A DNA stretch of 64,000 bases from Trachythela sp. YZ-2020 (lineage: Eukaryota; Cnidaria; Anthozoa; Malacalcyonacea; Clavulariidae), in contig JADLSH010000216.1 of assembly GCA_016169945.1 (NCBI GenBank), positions 1,407,001-1,471,000 of the forward strand, given 5' to 3'. Both the position numbers and the translations under genes were made by a program. This document shows positions 1 to 11,150 of the stretch, piece by piece. The first letter of the stretch is position 1, and every line of letters begins with the position of its first letter. A model generated the notes under the pieces. That model saw only the letters and a list, made by a program, of their open reading frames with translations, was not told the origin of the DNA and did no database searches.

Positions 1-470
1 CCTTGAGGTACCTTGTGGTACATTGTGGTAGCTTAGGTTATGCTTATGTTACATTGAGTACCTTGGAGTATCTTTAGGGTACCTGATATATCTTTATGGT
101 ACCTTGGGGTACCTTCGGGTACCATGGAGTACCTAGTGGTACATTGGGGTACCTTTGGGTACGTTTATCGTACCTTAGGAGAGCTTGCGATACATTTATT
201 TTACATTGAGGTACCTTAGGGTATGTTTATGGTTCCCTGAGATATCTTTATGGTACATTGTTAGATATCTGGGATATGTTAGGTACTGGGATATCTTTAT
301 GGTACATGGTTAGCTTGGTGTATCTTGGGATACCTTATGGCACCTTTATTGTACCTTAGGCTACGTTGGGGTGTCTTGGTGTGTCTTGGGGATACCTTGG
401 GCCCTTTGGGGATCTTGGGTACCTTGGGGAACCTAGCGGTACCTTGTGTTACATTGGGGTACTTTGGAAT
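1..470 (+). repeat. Degenerate ~10-bp GGTACCTTGG repeat, left copy
   Basis: The stretch is a worn tandem repeat of about 10-11 bp whose best-preserved words are GGTACCTTGG and GGTACATTGG, so KpnI-type GGTACC cores recur throughout. Many units carry substitutions (GGTACATTG, GATATCTTTATG), so it is older or less homogenised than the satellites to its right. It begins at the window edge and probably extends further left. A 91-codon open frame on the minus strand at 297-572 runs through it. Its protein is a translation of the repeat (KVPK-, KGPK-like words) with a low-copy N-terminal part, and I do not regard it as a gene. Confidence 0.9.
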
Positions 471-888
471 ATACATGAGATTCCAATAGTTCAGAAAGGC
501 TGATTTCCGGTTTGAGAACGAGGCTGTATACATGTTGGCCTTGTAGTTGTACGTATATATGAATTTACACATAAAAACTTTAATATCTTTATTTCTGAAG
601 TAGTGCGCGTCAGTTATCGTTGAAATATTTTTTTATTTAGAACATAAAGAAAGGTTTGAAAAGAACAAGGAATGCCAAAGGTATGGTTTTACATATATAA
701 TTAACAAACTCTAATAAAATGCTGTATGATGTCATATATACATGTATACATATCCACTTGTTAATATGATATGCAAATCATAATCATATATATTATTCAA
801 ACCTTTGTCAATTAGCATAAGCGCTTACAATGAAAACTTTATAGAGTAAATAGCCACAACTCTGTTCGTTTACTTTTAGATTTTCAGA

Positions 889-941
889 CAATCGTCCACA
901 ATATATTTGAGACAAATCCCCTCCCCCCCAATTTCAATGTT
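889..941 (+). repeat. Left arm of an imperfect inverted repeat
   Basis: This arm begins CAATCGTCCACA, continues with a TATATTTGAGAC-like stretch and a C-rich run, and ends CAATTTCAATGTTG. The reverse complement of 1074-1137 matches it with small indels in the TATA and C-rich parts. The arms are about 53 and 64 nt and lie about 130 bp apart. The pair could form a stem-loop or be the ends of a short non-autonomous element; I see no target-site duplication that decides this. Confidence 0.75.
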
Positions 942-1073
942 GTATTTCGATATAACAGTATATAAGTTGAATTAAAATGTCATATGTTGAATTTCGACTC
1001 CCAACGAACCAGTCTCGGGGGTTCTAGTTTCACGTTATGTTTCATTGTTTCAATTACAAAGAACATAGCAATT

Positions 1074-1137
1074 CAACATTGAAATTGGGGGAGGGGGGTG
1101 GTGATTCCAAAAGTCTCAATATATTTTGTGGACGATT
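1074..1137 (-). repeat. Right arm of an imperfect inverted repeat
   Basis: This arm contains CAACATTGAAATTGGGGG and ends at TTTTGTGGACGATTG, the inverted counterpart of 889-941. It abuts the reversed GGTACC repeat that starts at about 1140, so the inverted repeat lies at the edge of the change in repeat orientation. The G-run on this strand (GGGGGAGGGGGG, 1086-1097) is the most G-rich stretch in the window. Confidence 0.75.
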
Positions 1138-1139
1138 GA

Positions 1140-1495
1140 GGGTACCATAAAGATAATCCAAGGTACCCAATGTACCTTAGGATAGCGTGTGGTACCTTAG
1201 GATACCTAAAGTACCCCAAGGTGCGATCAAGTTACCCAAAGGTACGATCAAGGAACCCCAAAGTACGATCAAGGTACCATAAAGTAGTCCAAGGTACCCC
1301 GATCTACCACATGGTACCACAAGGTACCCCACAGTACCCCAAACAAGGTACCCCAAAGTACCCCAAGGTACCATAAAAATACCCCAGGGTAGCCCAATAT
1401 AACATAAATGTATCCCAAGCTATCGTAAGGTACCATAAAGGAACCCCCAATGTACCCTCAATGTACCTGAAAGTACCCGAACGTACCCCAAGCAG
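1140..1495 (-). repeat. Degenerate ~10-bp GGTACC repeat, reversed copy
   Basis: Units read CCAAGGTACC or CCAAAGTACC on the + strand, the reverse complement of the repeat at 1-470. Both repeat tracts are similarly worn. Together with the inverted repeat between them they make the left edge of the window a small palindrome-like arrangement. Open frames on both strands here (about 65-68 codons) are repeat translations. Confidence 0.9.
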
Positions 1496-1523
1496 TTCTC
1501 GCAAATTTCGGCAGCAAAAGGCA
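1496..1523. other. Short linker before satellite A
   Basis: About 28 bp (TCTCGCAAATTTCGGCAGC plus a few bases) belong neither to the GGTACC repeat nor to the ~40-bp satellite. This marks the outer boundary of satellite A on the left arm. The array then starts abruptly with a full unit. Confidence 0.6.
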
Positions 1524-2214
1524 ATTGTTTTTTAGTGTTTTATTTCCTTTTTTCCAAGAATTCCTTGTTTTTTAGTGTTTTATTTCCTTTTTTTCCAAGA
1601 ATTCCTTGTTTAATAGTGTTTTATTTCCTTTTTTTCCAAGAATTCCTTGTTTTTTAGTGTTTTATTTCCTTTTTTCCCAAGAATTCCTTGTTTTTTAGTG
1701 TTTTATTTCCTTTTTTCCCAAGAATTCCTTGTTTTTTAGTGTTTTATTTCCTTTTTTTCCAATAATGCCTTGTTTTTAAGTGTTTTATTTGCTTTTTTTC
1801 CAAGCATTTCTTGTTTTTTAGTCTTTTATTTCCTTTTTTTCCAAGAATTCCTTGTTTTTTAGTGTTTTATTTCCTTTTTTTCCAAGAATTCCTTGTTTTT
1901 TAGTTTTTTATTTCCTTTTTTCTCAAGAATTCCTTGTTTTTTAGTGTTTTATTCCCTTTTTTTCCAATAATTCCTTGTTTTTTAAGTGTTTTATTTCCTT
2001 TTTTTCCAAGAATTCCTTGTTTTTTAGTGTTTTATTTCCTTTTTTTCCAAGAATTCCTTGTTTTTTTAGTGTTTTATTTCCTTTTTTTCCAAGAATTCCT
2101 TGTTTTTTAGTGTTTTATTTCCTTTTTTCCCAAGAATTCCTTGTTTTTTAGTGTTTTATTTCCTTTTTTTCCAAGAATTCCTTGTTTTTTAGTGTTTTAT
2201 TTCCTTTTTTTCAA

Positions 2215-3075
2215 ATAATTCCTTGTTTTTTAAGTGTTTTATTTCCTTTTTTTGCCAAGAATTCCTTGTTTTCTAGTGTTTTATTTCCTTTTTTTCCAAG
2301 AATTCCTTGTTTTTTTGTGTTTTATTTCCTTTTTTTCCAAGAATTCCTTGTTTTCTAGTGTTTTATTTCCTTTTTTCCAAGAATTCCTTGCTTTTTAGTG
2401 TTTTATTTCCTTTTTTTCCAATAATGCCTTGTTTTTAAGTGTTTTATTTGCTTTTTTTCCAAGCATTTCTTGTTTTTTAGTCTTTTATTTCCTTTTTTCC
2501 AAGAATTCCTTGTTTTTTAGTGTTTTATTTCCTTTTTTTCCAATAATTCCTTGTTTTTTAAGTGTTTTATTTCCTTTTTTCCAAGAATTCCTTGTTTTTT
2601 AGTGTTTTATTTCCTTTTTTTCCAAGAATTCCTTGTTTTTTTAGTGTTTTATTTCCTTTTTTTCCAAGAATTCCTTGTTTTTTAGTGTTTTATTTCCTTT
2701 TTTCCCAAGAATTCCTTGTTTTTTAGTGTTTTATTTCCTTTTTTTCCAAGAATTCCTTGTTTTTTAGTGTTTTATTTCCTTTTTTTCAAATAATTCCTTG
2801 TTTTTTAAGTGTTTTATTTCCTTTTTTTGCCAAGAATTCCTTGTTTTCTAGTGTTTTATTTCCTTTTTTTCCAAGAATTCCTTGTTTTTTTGTGTTTTAT
2901 TTCATTTTTTTCCAAGAATTCCTTGTTTTTAGTGTTTTATTTCCTTTTTTCCAAGAATTCCTTGCTTTTTAGTGTTTTATTTCCTTTTTTTCCAATAATG
3001 CCTTGTTTTTAAGTGTTTTATTTGCTTTTTTTCCAAGCATTTCTTGTTTTTTAGTATTTTATTTCCTTTTTTCCC
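2215..3075 (+). repeat. Higher-order repeat inside satellite A (~575-bp period)
   Basis: Rare unit variants recur at a fixed distance. A TTTGCCAAGAATTCC unit occurs at about 2254 and 2829 (575 bp apart). An AATAATGCCTTG unit followed by AAGTGTTTTATTTGC and AAGCATTTCTTG occurs at 2420 and 2994 (574 bp apart), with further copies at 1761 and 3158. This shows amplification of multi-unit blocks, not only of single units. Confidence 0.8.
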
Positions 3076-3689
3076 AAGAATTCCTTGTTTTTTAGTGTTT
3101 TATTTCCTTTTTTCCCAAGAATTCCTTGTTTTTTAGTGTTTTATTTCCTTTTTTTCCAATAATGCCTTGTTTTTAAGTGTTTTATTTGCTTTTTTTCCAA
3201 GCATTTCTTGTTTTTTAGTCTTTTATTTCCTTTTTTTCCAAGAATTCCTTGTTTTTTAGTGTTTTATTTCCTTTTTTTCCAAGAATTCCTTGTTTTTTAG
3301 TTTTATTTCCTTTTTTCTCAAGAATTCCTTGTTTTTTAGTGTTTTATTCCCTTTTTTTCAAAGAATTCCTTGTTTTTAAGTGTTTTATTTCGGGGTTTTT
3401 CCAAGAATTCCTTGTTTTTTAGTGTTTTATTTCCTTTTTTTCCAAGAATTCCTTGTTTTTTAGTGTTTTATTTCCTTTTTTTCCAAGAATTCCTTGTTTT
3501 TTTAGTGTTTTATTTCCTTTTTTTCCAAGAATTCCTTGTTTTTTAGTGTTTTATTTCCTTTTTTTCCAAGAATTCCTTGTTTTTTAGTGTTTTATTTCCT
3601 TTTTTTCCAAGAATTCCTTGTTTTTTAGTGTTTTATTTCCTTTTTTCCCAAGAATTCCTTGTTTTTTAGTGTTTTATTTCCTTTTTTTC

Positions 3690-4193
3690 CAATAATTCCT
3701 TGTTTTTTAGTGTTTTATTTCCTTTTTTTCCAAGAATTCCTTGTTTTTTTAGTGTTTTATTTCCTTTTTTTCCAAGAATTCCTTGTTTTTTAGTGTTTTA
3801 TTTCCTTTTTTTCAAATAATTCCTTGTTTTTTAAGTGTTTTATTTCCTTTTTTTCCAAGAATTCCTTGTTTTTAGTGTTTTATTTACTTTTTTCCAAGAA
3901 TTCCTTGTTTTTAGTGTTTTATTTCCTTTTTTTCCAAGAATTCCTTGTTTTCTAGTGTTTTATTTCCTTTTTTCCAAGAATTCCTTGTTTTTTAGTGTTT
4001 TATTTCCTTTTTTCCCAAGAATTCCTTGTTTTTTGTGTTTTGTTTTCCTTTTTTCCAAGAATTCCTTGTTTTCTAATGTTTTATTCCCTTTTTTTCCAAG
4101 AATTCCTTGTTTTTTAGTGTTTTATTTCCTTTTTTTCCAAGAATTCCTTGTTTTTTAGTGTTTTATTTCCTTTTTTTCCCAAGAATTCCTTGT
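3690..4193 (+). repeat. Long-range duplicated block in satellite A, copy 1
   Basis: This block reappears about 6.95 kb downstream. Matching rare variants are the CAATAATTCC unit (about 3692), CAAATAATTCC with AAGTG (3813), TGTGTTTTGTTTTCC (4034) and TTCTAATGTTTTATTCCC. By eye, 3960-4193 matches the downstream copy base for base. The wider block carries unit-level differences. Confidence 0.75.
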
Positions 4194-5025
4194 TTTTAGT
4201 GTTTTATTTCCTTTTTTTCCAAGATTCCTTGTTTTTAGTGTTTTATTTCCTTTTTCCAAGAATTCCTTGTTTTTAGTGTTTTATTTCCTTTTTCCCCAAG
4301 AATTCCTTGTTTTTAGTGTTTTATTTCCTTTTTTTCCAAGAATTCCTTGTTTTTTAGTGTTTTATTTCCTTTTTTTCCAATAATTCCTTGTTTTTAGTGT
4401 TTTATTTCCTTTTTCCAAGAATTCCTTGTTTTTTAGTGTTTTATTTCCTTTTTTCAAGAATTCCTTGTTGTTTAGTGTTTTATTTCCTTTTTTCCAAGAA
4501 TTCCTTGTTTTTAGTGTTTTATTTCCTTTTTTTCCAAGAATTCCTTGTTTTTTAGTGTTTTATTTCCTTTTTTTCCCAAGAATTCCTTGTTTTTTAGTGT
4601 TTTATTTCCTTTTTTTCCAAGAATTCCTTGTTTTTTAGTGTTTTATTTCCTTTTTCCAAGAATTCCTTGTTTTTTAGTGTTTTATTTCCTTTTTTCCAAG
4701 AATTCCTTGTTTTATAATGTTTAATTTCCTTTTTCCCAAGAATTCCTTGTTTTTAGTGTTTTATTTCCTTTTCTCCAAGATTTCCTTGTTTTTAGTGTTT
4801 TATTTCCTTTTTCCAAGAATTCCTTGTTTTTAGTGTTTTATTTCCTTTTTCCAAGAATTCCTTGTTTTTAGTGTTTTATTTCCTTTTTTTCCAGAATTCC
4901 TTGTTTTTAGTGTTTTATTTCCTTTTTCAAATAATTCCTTGTTTTTAAGTGTTTTATTTCCTTTTTTTCCAAGAATTCCTTGTTTTTTAGTGTTTTATTT
5001 CCTTTTTTTCCAAGAATTCCTTGTT

Positions 5026-5300
5026 TTATTGTGTTATATTTCCTTTTTTTCCAAGAATTCCTTGTTTTATTGTGTTATATTTCCTTTTTTTCCAAGAATT
5101 CCTTGTTTTATAATGTTTAATTTCCTTTTTTTCCAAGAATTCCTTGTTTTTTGTGTTATATTTCCTTTTTTTCCAAGAATTCCTTGTTTTATAATGTTTA
5201 ATTTCCTTTTTTTCCAAGAATTCGTTGTTTTTTGTGTTATATTTCCTTTTTTTCCAAGAATTCCTTGTTTTATAATGTTTAATTTCCATTTTTTCCAAGA
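5026..5300 (+). repeat. Alternating dimeric units in satellite A (81-bp period)
   Basis: Two unit variants alternate here: one with TGTGTTATATTTCC and one with ATAATGTTTAATTTCC. The ATAATG word falls at 5110, 5191 and 5272, an exact 81-bp spacing. This is a local dimeric higher-order repeat within the ~40-bp array. The 138- and 90-codon open frames over this stretch are by-products of it. Confidence 0.8.
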
Positions 5301-8300
5301 ATTCCTTTTTTTTAGTGTTTTATTTCCTTTTTTCCAAGAATTCTTGGTTTTTTAGTGTTTTATTTCCTTTTTTCCCCAAAATTCCTTGTTTTTTAGTGTT
5401 TTATTTCCTTTTTTCCAAGAATTCCTTGTTTTTTAGTGTTTTATTTCCTTTTTTTCCAAGAATTCCTTGTTTTTAGTGTTTTATTACCTTTTTCCAAGAA
5501 TTCCTTGTTTTTAGTGTTTTATTTCGTTTTCCAAGAATTCCTTGATTTTTAGTGTTTTATTTCCTTTTTCTCAAGAATTCCTTGTTTTTAGTGTTTTATT
5601 TCCTTTTTCCAAGAATTCCTTGTTTTTAGTGTTTTATTTCCTTTTTCCAAGAATTCCTTGTTTTTAGTGTTTTATTTCCTTTTTTTCCAAGAATTCCTTG
5701 TTTTTAGTGTTTTATTTACTTTTTTCAAAGAATTCCTTGTTTTTAAGTGTTTTATTTCGGGGTTTTTCCATGAATTCCTTGTTTTTTAGTGTTTTATTTC
5801 CTTTTTTCCCAAGAATTCCTTGTTTTTTTAGTGTTTTATTTCCTTTTTTTCCAAGAATTCCTTGTTTTTAGTGTTTTATTTCCTTTTATTCCAAGAAATC
5901 CTTTTTTTTTGTGTTATTTTTCCTTTTTCCCAAATTCCTTGTTTTTAGTGTTTTATTTTCCTTTTTCCAAGAATTCCTTGTTTTATAATGTTTTATTCCT
6001 TTTTCCAAGAATTCCTTGTTTTTAGTGTTTATTTCCTTTTTCCAAGAATTCCTTGTTTTTTAGTGTTTTATTTCCTTTTTCCCAAGAATTCCGTGTTTTT
6101 AGTGTTTTATTTTCTTTTCTCCAAGAATTCCTTGTTTTTAGTGTTTTATTTTCTTTTCTCCAAGAATTCCTTGTTTTTTAGTGTTTACTTCCTTTTTTTC
6201 CAAGAATTCCTTGTTTTTAGTGTTTTATTTCCTTTTTTTCCAAGAATTCCTTGTTTTTTAGTGTTTTATTTCCTTTTTTTCCAAGAATTCCTTGTTTTTT
6301 AGTGTTTTATTTCCTTTTTTCCAAGAATTCCTTGTTTTTTGTGTTATATTTCCTTTTTTTCCAAGAATTCCTTGTTTTTTAGTGTTTTATTTCCTTTTTT
6401 CCAAGAATTCCTTGTTTTTAGTGTTTTATTTCCTTTTTTTCCAAGAATTCCTTGTTTTTTGTGTTATATTTCCTTTTTTTCCAAGAATTCCTTGTTTTTT
6501 GTGTTATATTTCCTTTATTTCCTAGAATTCCTTGTTTTTTAGTGTTTTATTTCCTTTTTTCCCAAGAATTCCTTTTTTTTAGTGTTTTATTTCCTTTTTT
6601 TCCAAGAATTCCTTGTTTTTTGTGTTTTATTTCCTTTTTTCCAAGAATTCCTTGTTTTTTGTGTTATATTTCCTTTTTTCCAAGAATTCCTTGTTTTTTA
6701 GTGTTTTATTTCCTTTTTTCCAAGAATTCCTTGTTTTTTGTGTTATATTTCCTTTTTTCCAAGAATTCCTTGTTTTTTAGTGTTTTATTTCCTTTTTTCC
6801 AAGAATTCCTTGTTTTTTGTGTTTTATTTCCTTTGAATTTCGTTTTTTGTGTTATATTTCCTTTTTTTCCAAGAATTCCTTGTTTTTTAGTGTTTTATTT
6901 CCTTTTTTTCCAAGAATTCCTTGTTTTTAGTGTTTTATTTCCTTTTTTTCCAAGAATTCCTTGTTTTTAGTGTTTTATTTCAATTTTTTCCAAGAATTCC
7001 TTGTTTTTTAGTGTTTTATTTCCTTTTTTTCCAAGAATTCCTTGTTTTTTGTGTTATATTTCCTTTTTTTCCAAGAATTCCTTGTTTTTTGTGTTATATT
7101 TCCTTTTTTTCCTTTTTTTCCAAGAATTCCTTGTTTTTTAGTGTTTTATTTCCTTTTTCCAAGAATTCCTTGTTTTTTAGTGTTTTATTTCCTTTTTTTC
7201 CAAGAATTCCTTGTTTTTAGTGTTTTATTTCCTTTTTTCCAAGAATTCCTTGTTTTTTAGTGTTTTATTTCCTTTTTTTCCAAGAATTCTTGTTTTTTAG
7301 TGTTTTATTTCCTTTTTTTCCAAGAATTCCTTGTTTTTTAGTGTTTTATTTCCTTTTTTCCAAGAATTCCTTGTTTTTAGTGTTTTATTTCCTTTTTTTC
7401 CAAGAATTCCTTGTTTTTTAGTGTTTTATTTCCTTTTTTTCCAAGAATTCCTTGTTTTTTAGTGTTTTATTTCCTTTTTTTCCAAGAATTCCTTGTTTTT
7501 AGTGTTTTATTTCCTTTTTTTCCAAGAATTCCTTGTTTTTAGTGTTTTATTTCCTTTTTTCCAAGAATTCCTTGTTTTTAGTGTTTTATTCCTTTTTTCC
7601 AAGAATTCCTTGTTTTTTAGTGTTTTATTTCCTTTTTTTCCAAGAATTCCTTGTTTTTTGTGTTTTATTTCCTTTTTCCCAAGAATTCCTTGTTTTTAGT
7701 GTTTTATTTCCTTTTTTCCAAGAATTCCTTGTTTTTTAGTGTTTTATTTCCTTTTTTCCAAGAATTCCTTGTTTTTTGTGTTATATTTCCTTTTTTTCCA
7801 AGAATTCCTTGTTTTTTGTGTTATATTTCCTTTTTTTCCAAGAATTCCTTGTTTTTTAGTGTTTTATTTCCTTTTTTTCCAAGAATTCCTTGTTTTTTGT
7901 GTTTTATTTCCTTTTTTCCAAGAATTCCTTGTTTTTTGTGTTTTATTTCCTTTTTTTCCAAGAATTCCTTGTTTTTTGTGTTATATTTCCTTTTTTTCCA
8001 AGAATTCCTTTTTTCCCAAGAATTCCTTGTTTTTAGTGTTTTATTTCCTTTTTTTCCAAGAATTCCTTGTTTTTAGTGTTTTATTTCCTTTTTTCCAAGA
8101 ATTCCCTGGGTTTTTTTCCCAAGAATTCCTTGTTTTTTAGTGTTTTATTTCCTTTTTTTCCAAGAATTCCTTGTTTTTTAGTGTTTTATTTCCTTTTTTT
8201 CCAAGAATTCCTTGTTTTTTAGTGTTTTATTTCCTTTTTTCCAAGAATTCCTTGTTTTTTAGTGTTTAATTTCCTTTTTTTCCAAGAATTCCTTGTTTTT

Positions 8301-10373
8301 TAGTGTTTTATTTCCTTTTTTCCAAGAATTCCTTGTTTTTTTAGTGTTTTATTTCCTTTTTTCCAAGAATTCCTTGTTTCCTTTTTTCCAAGAATTCCTT
8401 GTTTTTAGTGTTTTATTTCCTTTTTTTCCAAGAATTCCTTGTTTTTAGTGTTTTATTTCCTTTTTTTCCAAGAATTCCTTGTTTTTTAGTGTTTTATTTC
8501 CTTTTTTCCAAGAATTCCTTGTTTTTAGTGTTTTATTTCCTTTTTTTCCAAGAATTCCTTGTTTTTTAGTGTTTTATTTCCTTTTTTCCAAGAATTCCTT
8601 GTTTTTTAGTGTTTTATTTCCTTTTTTCCAAGAATTCCTTGTTTTTTAGTGTTTTATTTCCTTTTTTTCCAAGAATTCCTTGTTTTTTAGTGTTTTATTT
8701 CCTTTTTTCCAAGAATTCCTTGTTTTTTAGTGTTTTATTTCCTTTTTTCCAAGAATTCCTTGTTTTTTAGTGTTTTATTTTTTTCCAAGAATTCCTTGTT
8801 TTTTAGTGTTTTATTTACTTTTTTCCCAAGAATTTCCTTGTTTTTTGTGTTTTATTTCCTTTTTTCCAAGAATTCCTTGTTTTTAGTGTTTTATTTCCTT
8901 TTTTTCCAAGAATTCCTTGTTTTTAGTGTTTTATTTCCTTTTTTTCCAAGAATTCCTTGTTTTTAGTGTTTTATTTCCTTTTTTTCCAAGAATTCCTTGT
9001 TTTTTAGTGTTTTATTTCCTTTTTTCCAAGAATTCCTTGTTTTTAGTGTTTTATTTCCTTTTTTTCCAAGAATTCCTTGTTTTTTGTGTTATATTTCCTT
9101 TTTTTCCAAGAATTCCTTGTTTTTAGTGTTATATTTTCCCAAGAATTCCTTGTTTTTTAGTGTTTTATTTCCTTTTTTTCGAAGAATTCCTTGTTTTTTA
9201 ATGTTTTATTTCCTTTTTTCCAAGAATTCCTTGTTTTTTAGTGTTTTATTTCCTTTTTTCCAAGAATTCCTTGTTTTTTAGTGTTTTATTTCCTTTTTTT
9301 CCAAGAATTCCTTGTTTTTTAGTGTTATATTTCCTTTTTTTCCCAAGAATTCCTTGTTTTTTAGTGTTTTATTTCATTTTTTTCCAAGAATTCCTTGTTT
9401 TTCGTGTTATATTTCCTTTATTTCCTAGAATTCCTTGTTTTTTAGTGTTTTATTTCCTTTTTTTCCAAGAATTCCTTGTTTTTTAGTGTTTTATTTCCTT
9501 TTTTCCAAGAATTCCTTGTTTTTTGTGTTTTATTTCCTTTTTTTCCAAGAATTCCTTGTTTTTAGTGTTTTATTTCCTTTTTCCAAGAATTCCTTGTTTT
9601 TTGGTGTTTTATTTCCTTTTTCCAAGAATTCCTTGTTTTTAGTGTTTTATTTCCTTTTTTCCAAGAATTCCTTGTTTTTAGTGTTTTATTTCCTTTTTTT
9701 CCAAGAATTCCTTGTTTTTTGTGTTTTATTTCCTTTTTTTCCAAGAATTCCTTGTTTTTAGTGTTTTATTTCCTTTTTCCAAGAATTCCTTGTTTTTAGT
9801 GTTTTATTTCCTTTTTTTCCAAGAATTCCTTGTTTTTAGTGTTTTATTTCCTTTTTTTCCAAGAATTCCTTGTTTTTTAGTGTTTTATTTCCTTTTTTTC
9901 CAAGAATTCCTTGTTTTTTGTGTTTTATTTCCTTTTTTTCCAAGAATTCCTTGTTTTTTTAGTGTTTTATTTCCTTTTTTTCCAAGAATTCCTTTTTTCC
10001 CAAGAATTCCTTGTTTTTTGTGTTATATTTCCTTTTTTTCCAAGAATTCCTTGTTTTTTAGTGTTTTATTTCATTTTTTCCAAGAATTCCTTTTTTTCCT
10101 TTTTCCAAGAATTCCTTGTTTTTTAGTGTTTTATTTCCTTTTTTTCCAAGAATTCCTTGTTTTTAGTGTTTTATTTCCTTTTTTTCCAAGAATTCCTTTT
10201 TTCCCAAGAATTCCTTGTTTTTAGTGTTTTATTTCCTTTTTTTCCAAGAATTCCTTGTTTTTTGTGTTTTATTTCCTTTTTTCAAGAATTCCTTGTTTTT
10301 TAGTGTTTTATTTCATTTTTTCCAAGAATTCCTTGTTTTTAGTGTTTTATTTCCCTTTTTCCAAGAATTCCTT

Positions 10374-10387
10374 GAAGTCTTATACTT
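10374..10387 (+). repeat. Satellite-B-like fragment inside satellite A
   Basis: A single A unit reads CCTTGAAGTCTTATACTT and then returns to TATTTCC. GAAG plus TCTTATACTT is satellite B with the intervening TGGATCCAAAAAA missing. The CCTTGAAG joint is the same as the A/B junction at 14139. It may be the scar of a collapsed B insertion. Confidence 0.6.
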
Positions 10388-10644
10388 TATTTCCTTTTTT
10401 TCCAAGAATTCCTTGTTTTTTGTGTTTTATTTCCTTTTTCCAAGAATTCCTTGTTTTTTAGTGTTTTATTTCCTTTTTTTCCAAGAATTCCTTGTTTTTT
10501 AGTGTTTTATTTCAATTTTTTCCAAGAATTCCTTGTTTTTTAGTGTTTTATTTCCTTTTTTTCCAAGAATTCCTTGTTTTTAGTGTTTTATTTCCTTTTT
10601 TTCCAAGAATTCCTTGTTTTTTAGTGTTTTATTTCCTTTTTTCC

Positions 10645-11150
10645 AATAATTCCTTGTTTTTAGTGTTTTATTTCCTTTTTTTCCAAGAATTCCTTGTTTT
10701 TTTAGTGTTTTATTTCCTTTTTTTCCAAGAATTCCTTGTTTTTTAGTGTTTTATTTCCTTTTTTTCAAATAATTCCTTGTTTTTTAAGTGTTTTATTTCC
10801 TTTTTTTCCAAGAATTCCTTGTTTTTTAGTGTTTTATTTCCTTTTTTCCCAAGAATTCCTTGTTTTTTAGTGTTTTATTTCCTTTTTTTCCAAGAATTCC
10901 TTGTTTTTTAGTGTTTTATTTCCTTTTTTCCAAGAATTCCTTGTTTTTTAGTGTTTTATTTCCTTTTTTCCCAAGAATTCCTTGTTTTTTGTGTTTTGTT
11001 TTCCTTTTTTCCAAGAATTCCTTGTTTTCTAATGTTTTATTCCCTTTTTTTCCAAGAATTCCTTGTTTTTTAGTGTTTTATTTCCTTTTTTTCCAAGAAT
11101 TCCTTGTTTTTTAGTGTTTTATTTCCTTTTTTTCCCAAGAATTCCTTGTT
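10645..11150 (+). repeat. Long-range duplicated block in satellite A, copy 2
   Basis: Counterpart of 3690-4193. The same ordered rare variants occur at about 10645, 10766 and 10990, offsets of 6953-6956 bp. A further shared variant pair (a TATTTAC unit followed by a unit with a CGGGG interruption and CCATGAATTCC) occurs at about 5710-5780 and 12620-12690. This suggests the duplicated tract may be nearly 2 kb long. Confidence 0.7.

Larger units (their letters stand above)
471..1139. other. Low-copy AT-rich segment between two opposed ~10-bp repeat tracts
   Basis: This is the only part of the window that does not look tandemly repeated. I see no credible open frame, tRNA or other gene in it. 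It is AT-rich with alternating purine-pyrimidine runs (TATATATACATGTATACATA near 732-751). It contains an imperfect inverted repeat near its right end, annotated separately. It is flanked by the GGTACCTTGG repeat on the left and by the same repeat in reverse orientation on the right. It is the best place in the window to anchor unique reads or primers. Confidence 0.7.

Noticed and set aside
1..470. Telomere repeats, because of TTTAGGGTACC-like words
   Set aside because: TTAGGG-type words occur singly inside a GGTACC repeat and never in tandem.
297..572. 91-codon frame with a non-repeat N-terminus
   Set aside because: Its C-terminal two thirds translates the degenerate GGTACC repeat and the start lies in AT-rich low-copy DNA. 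There is no domain, signal peptide or codon pattern to support it.
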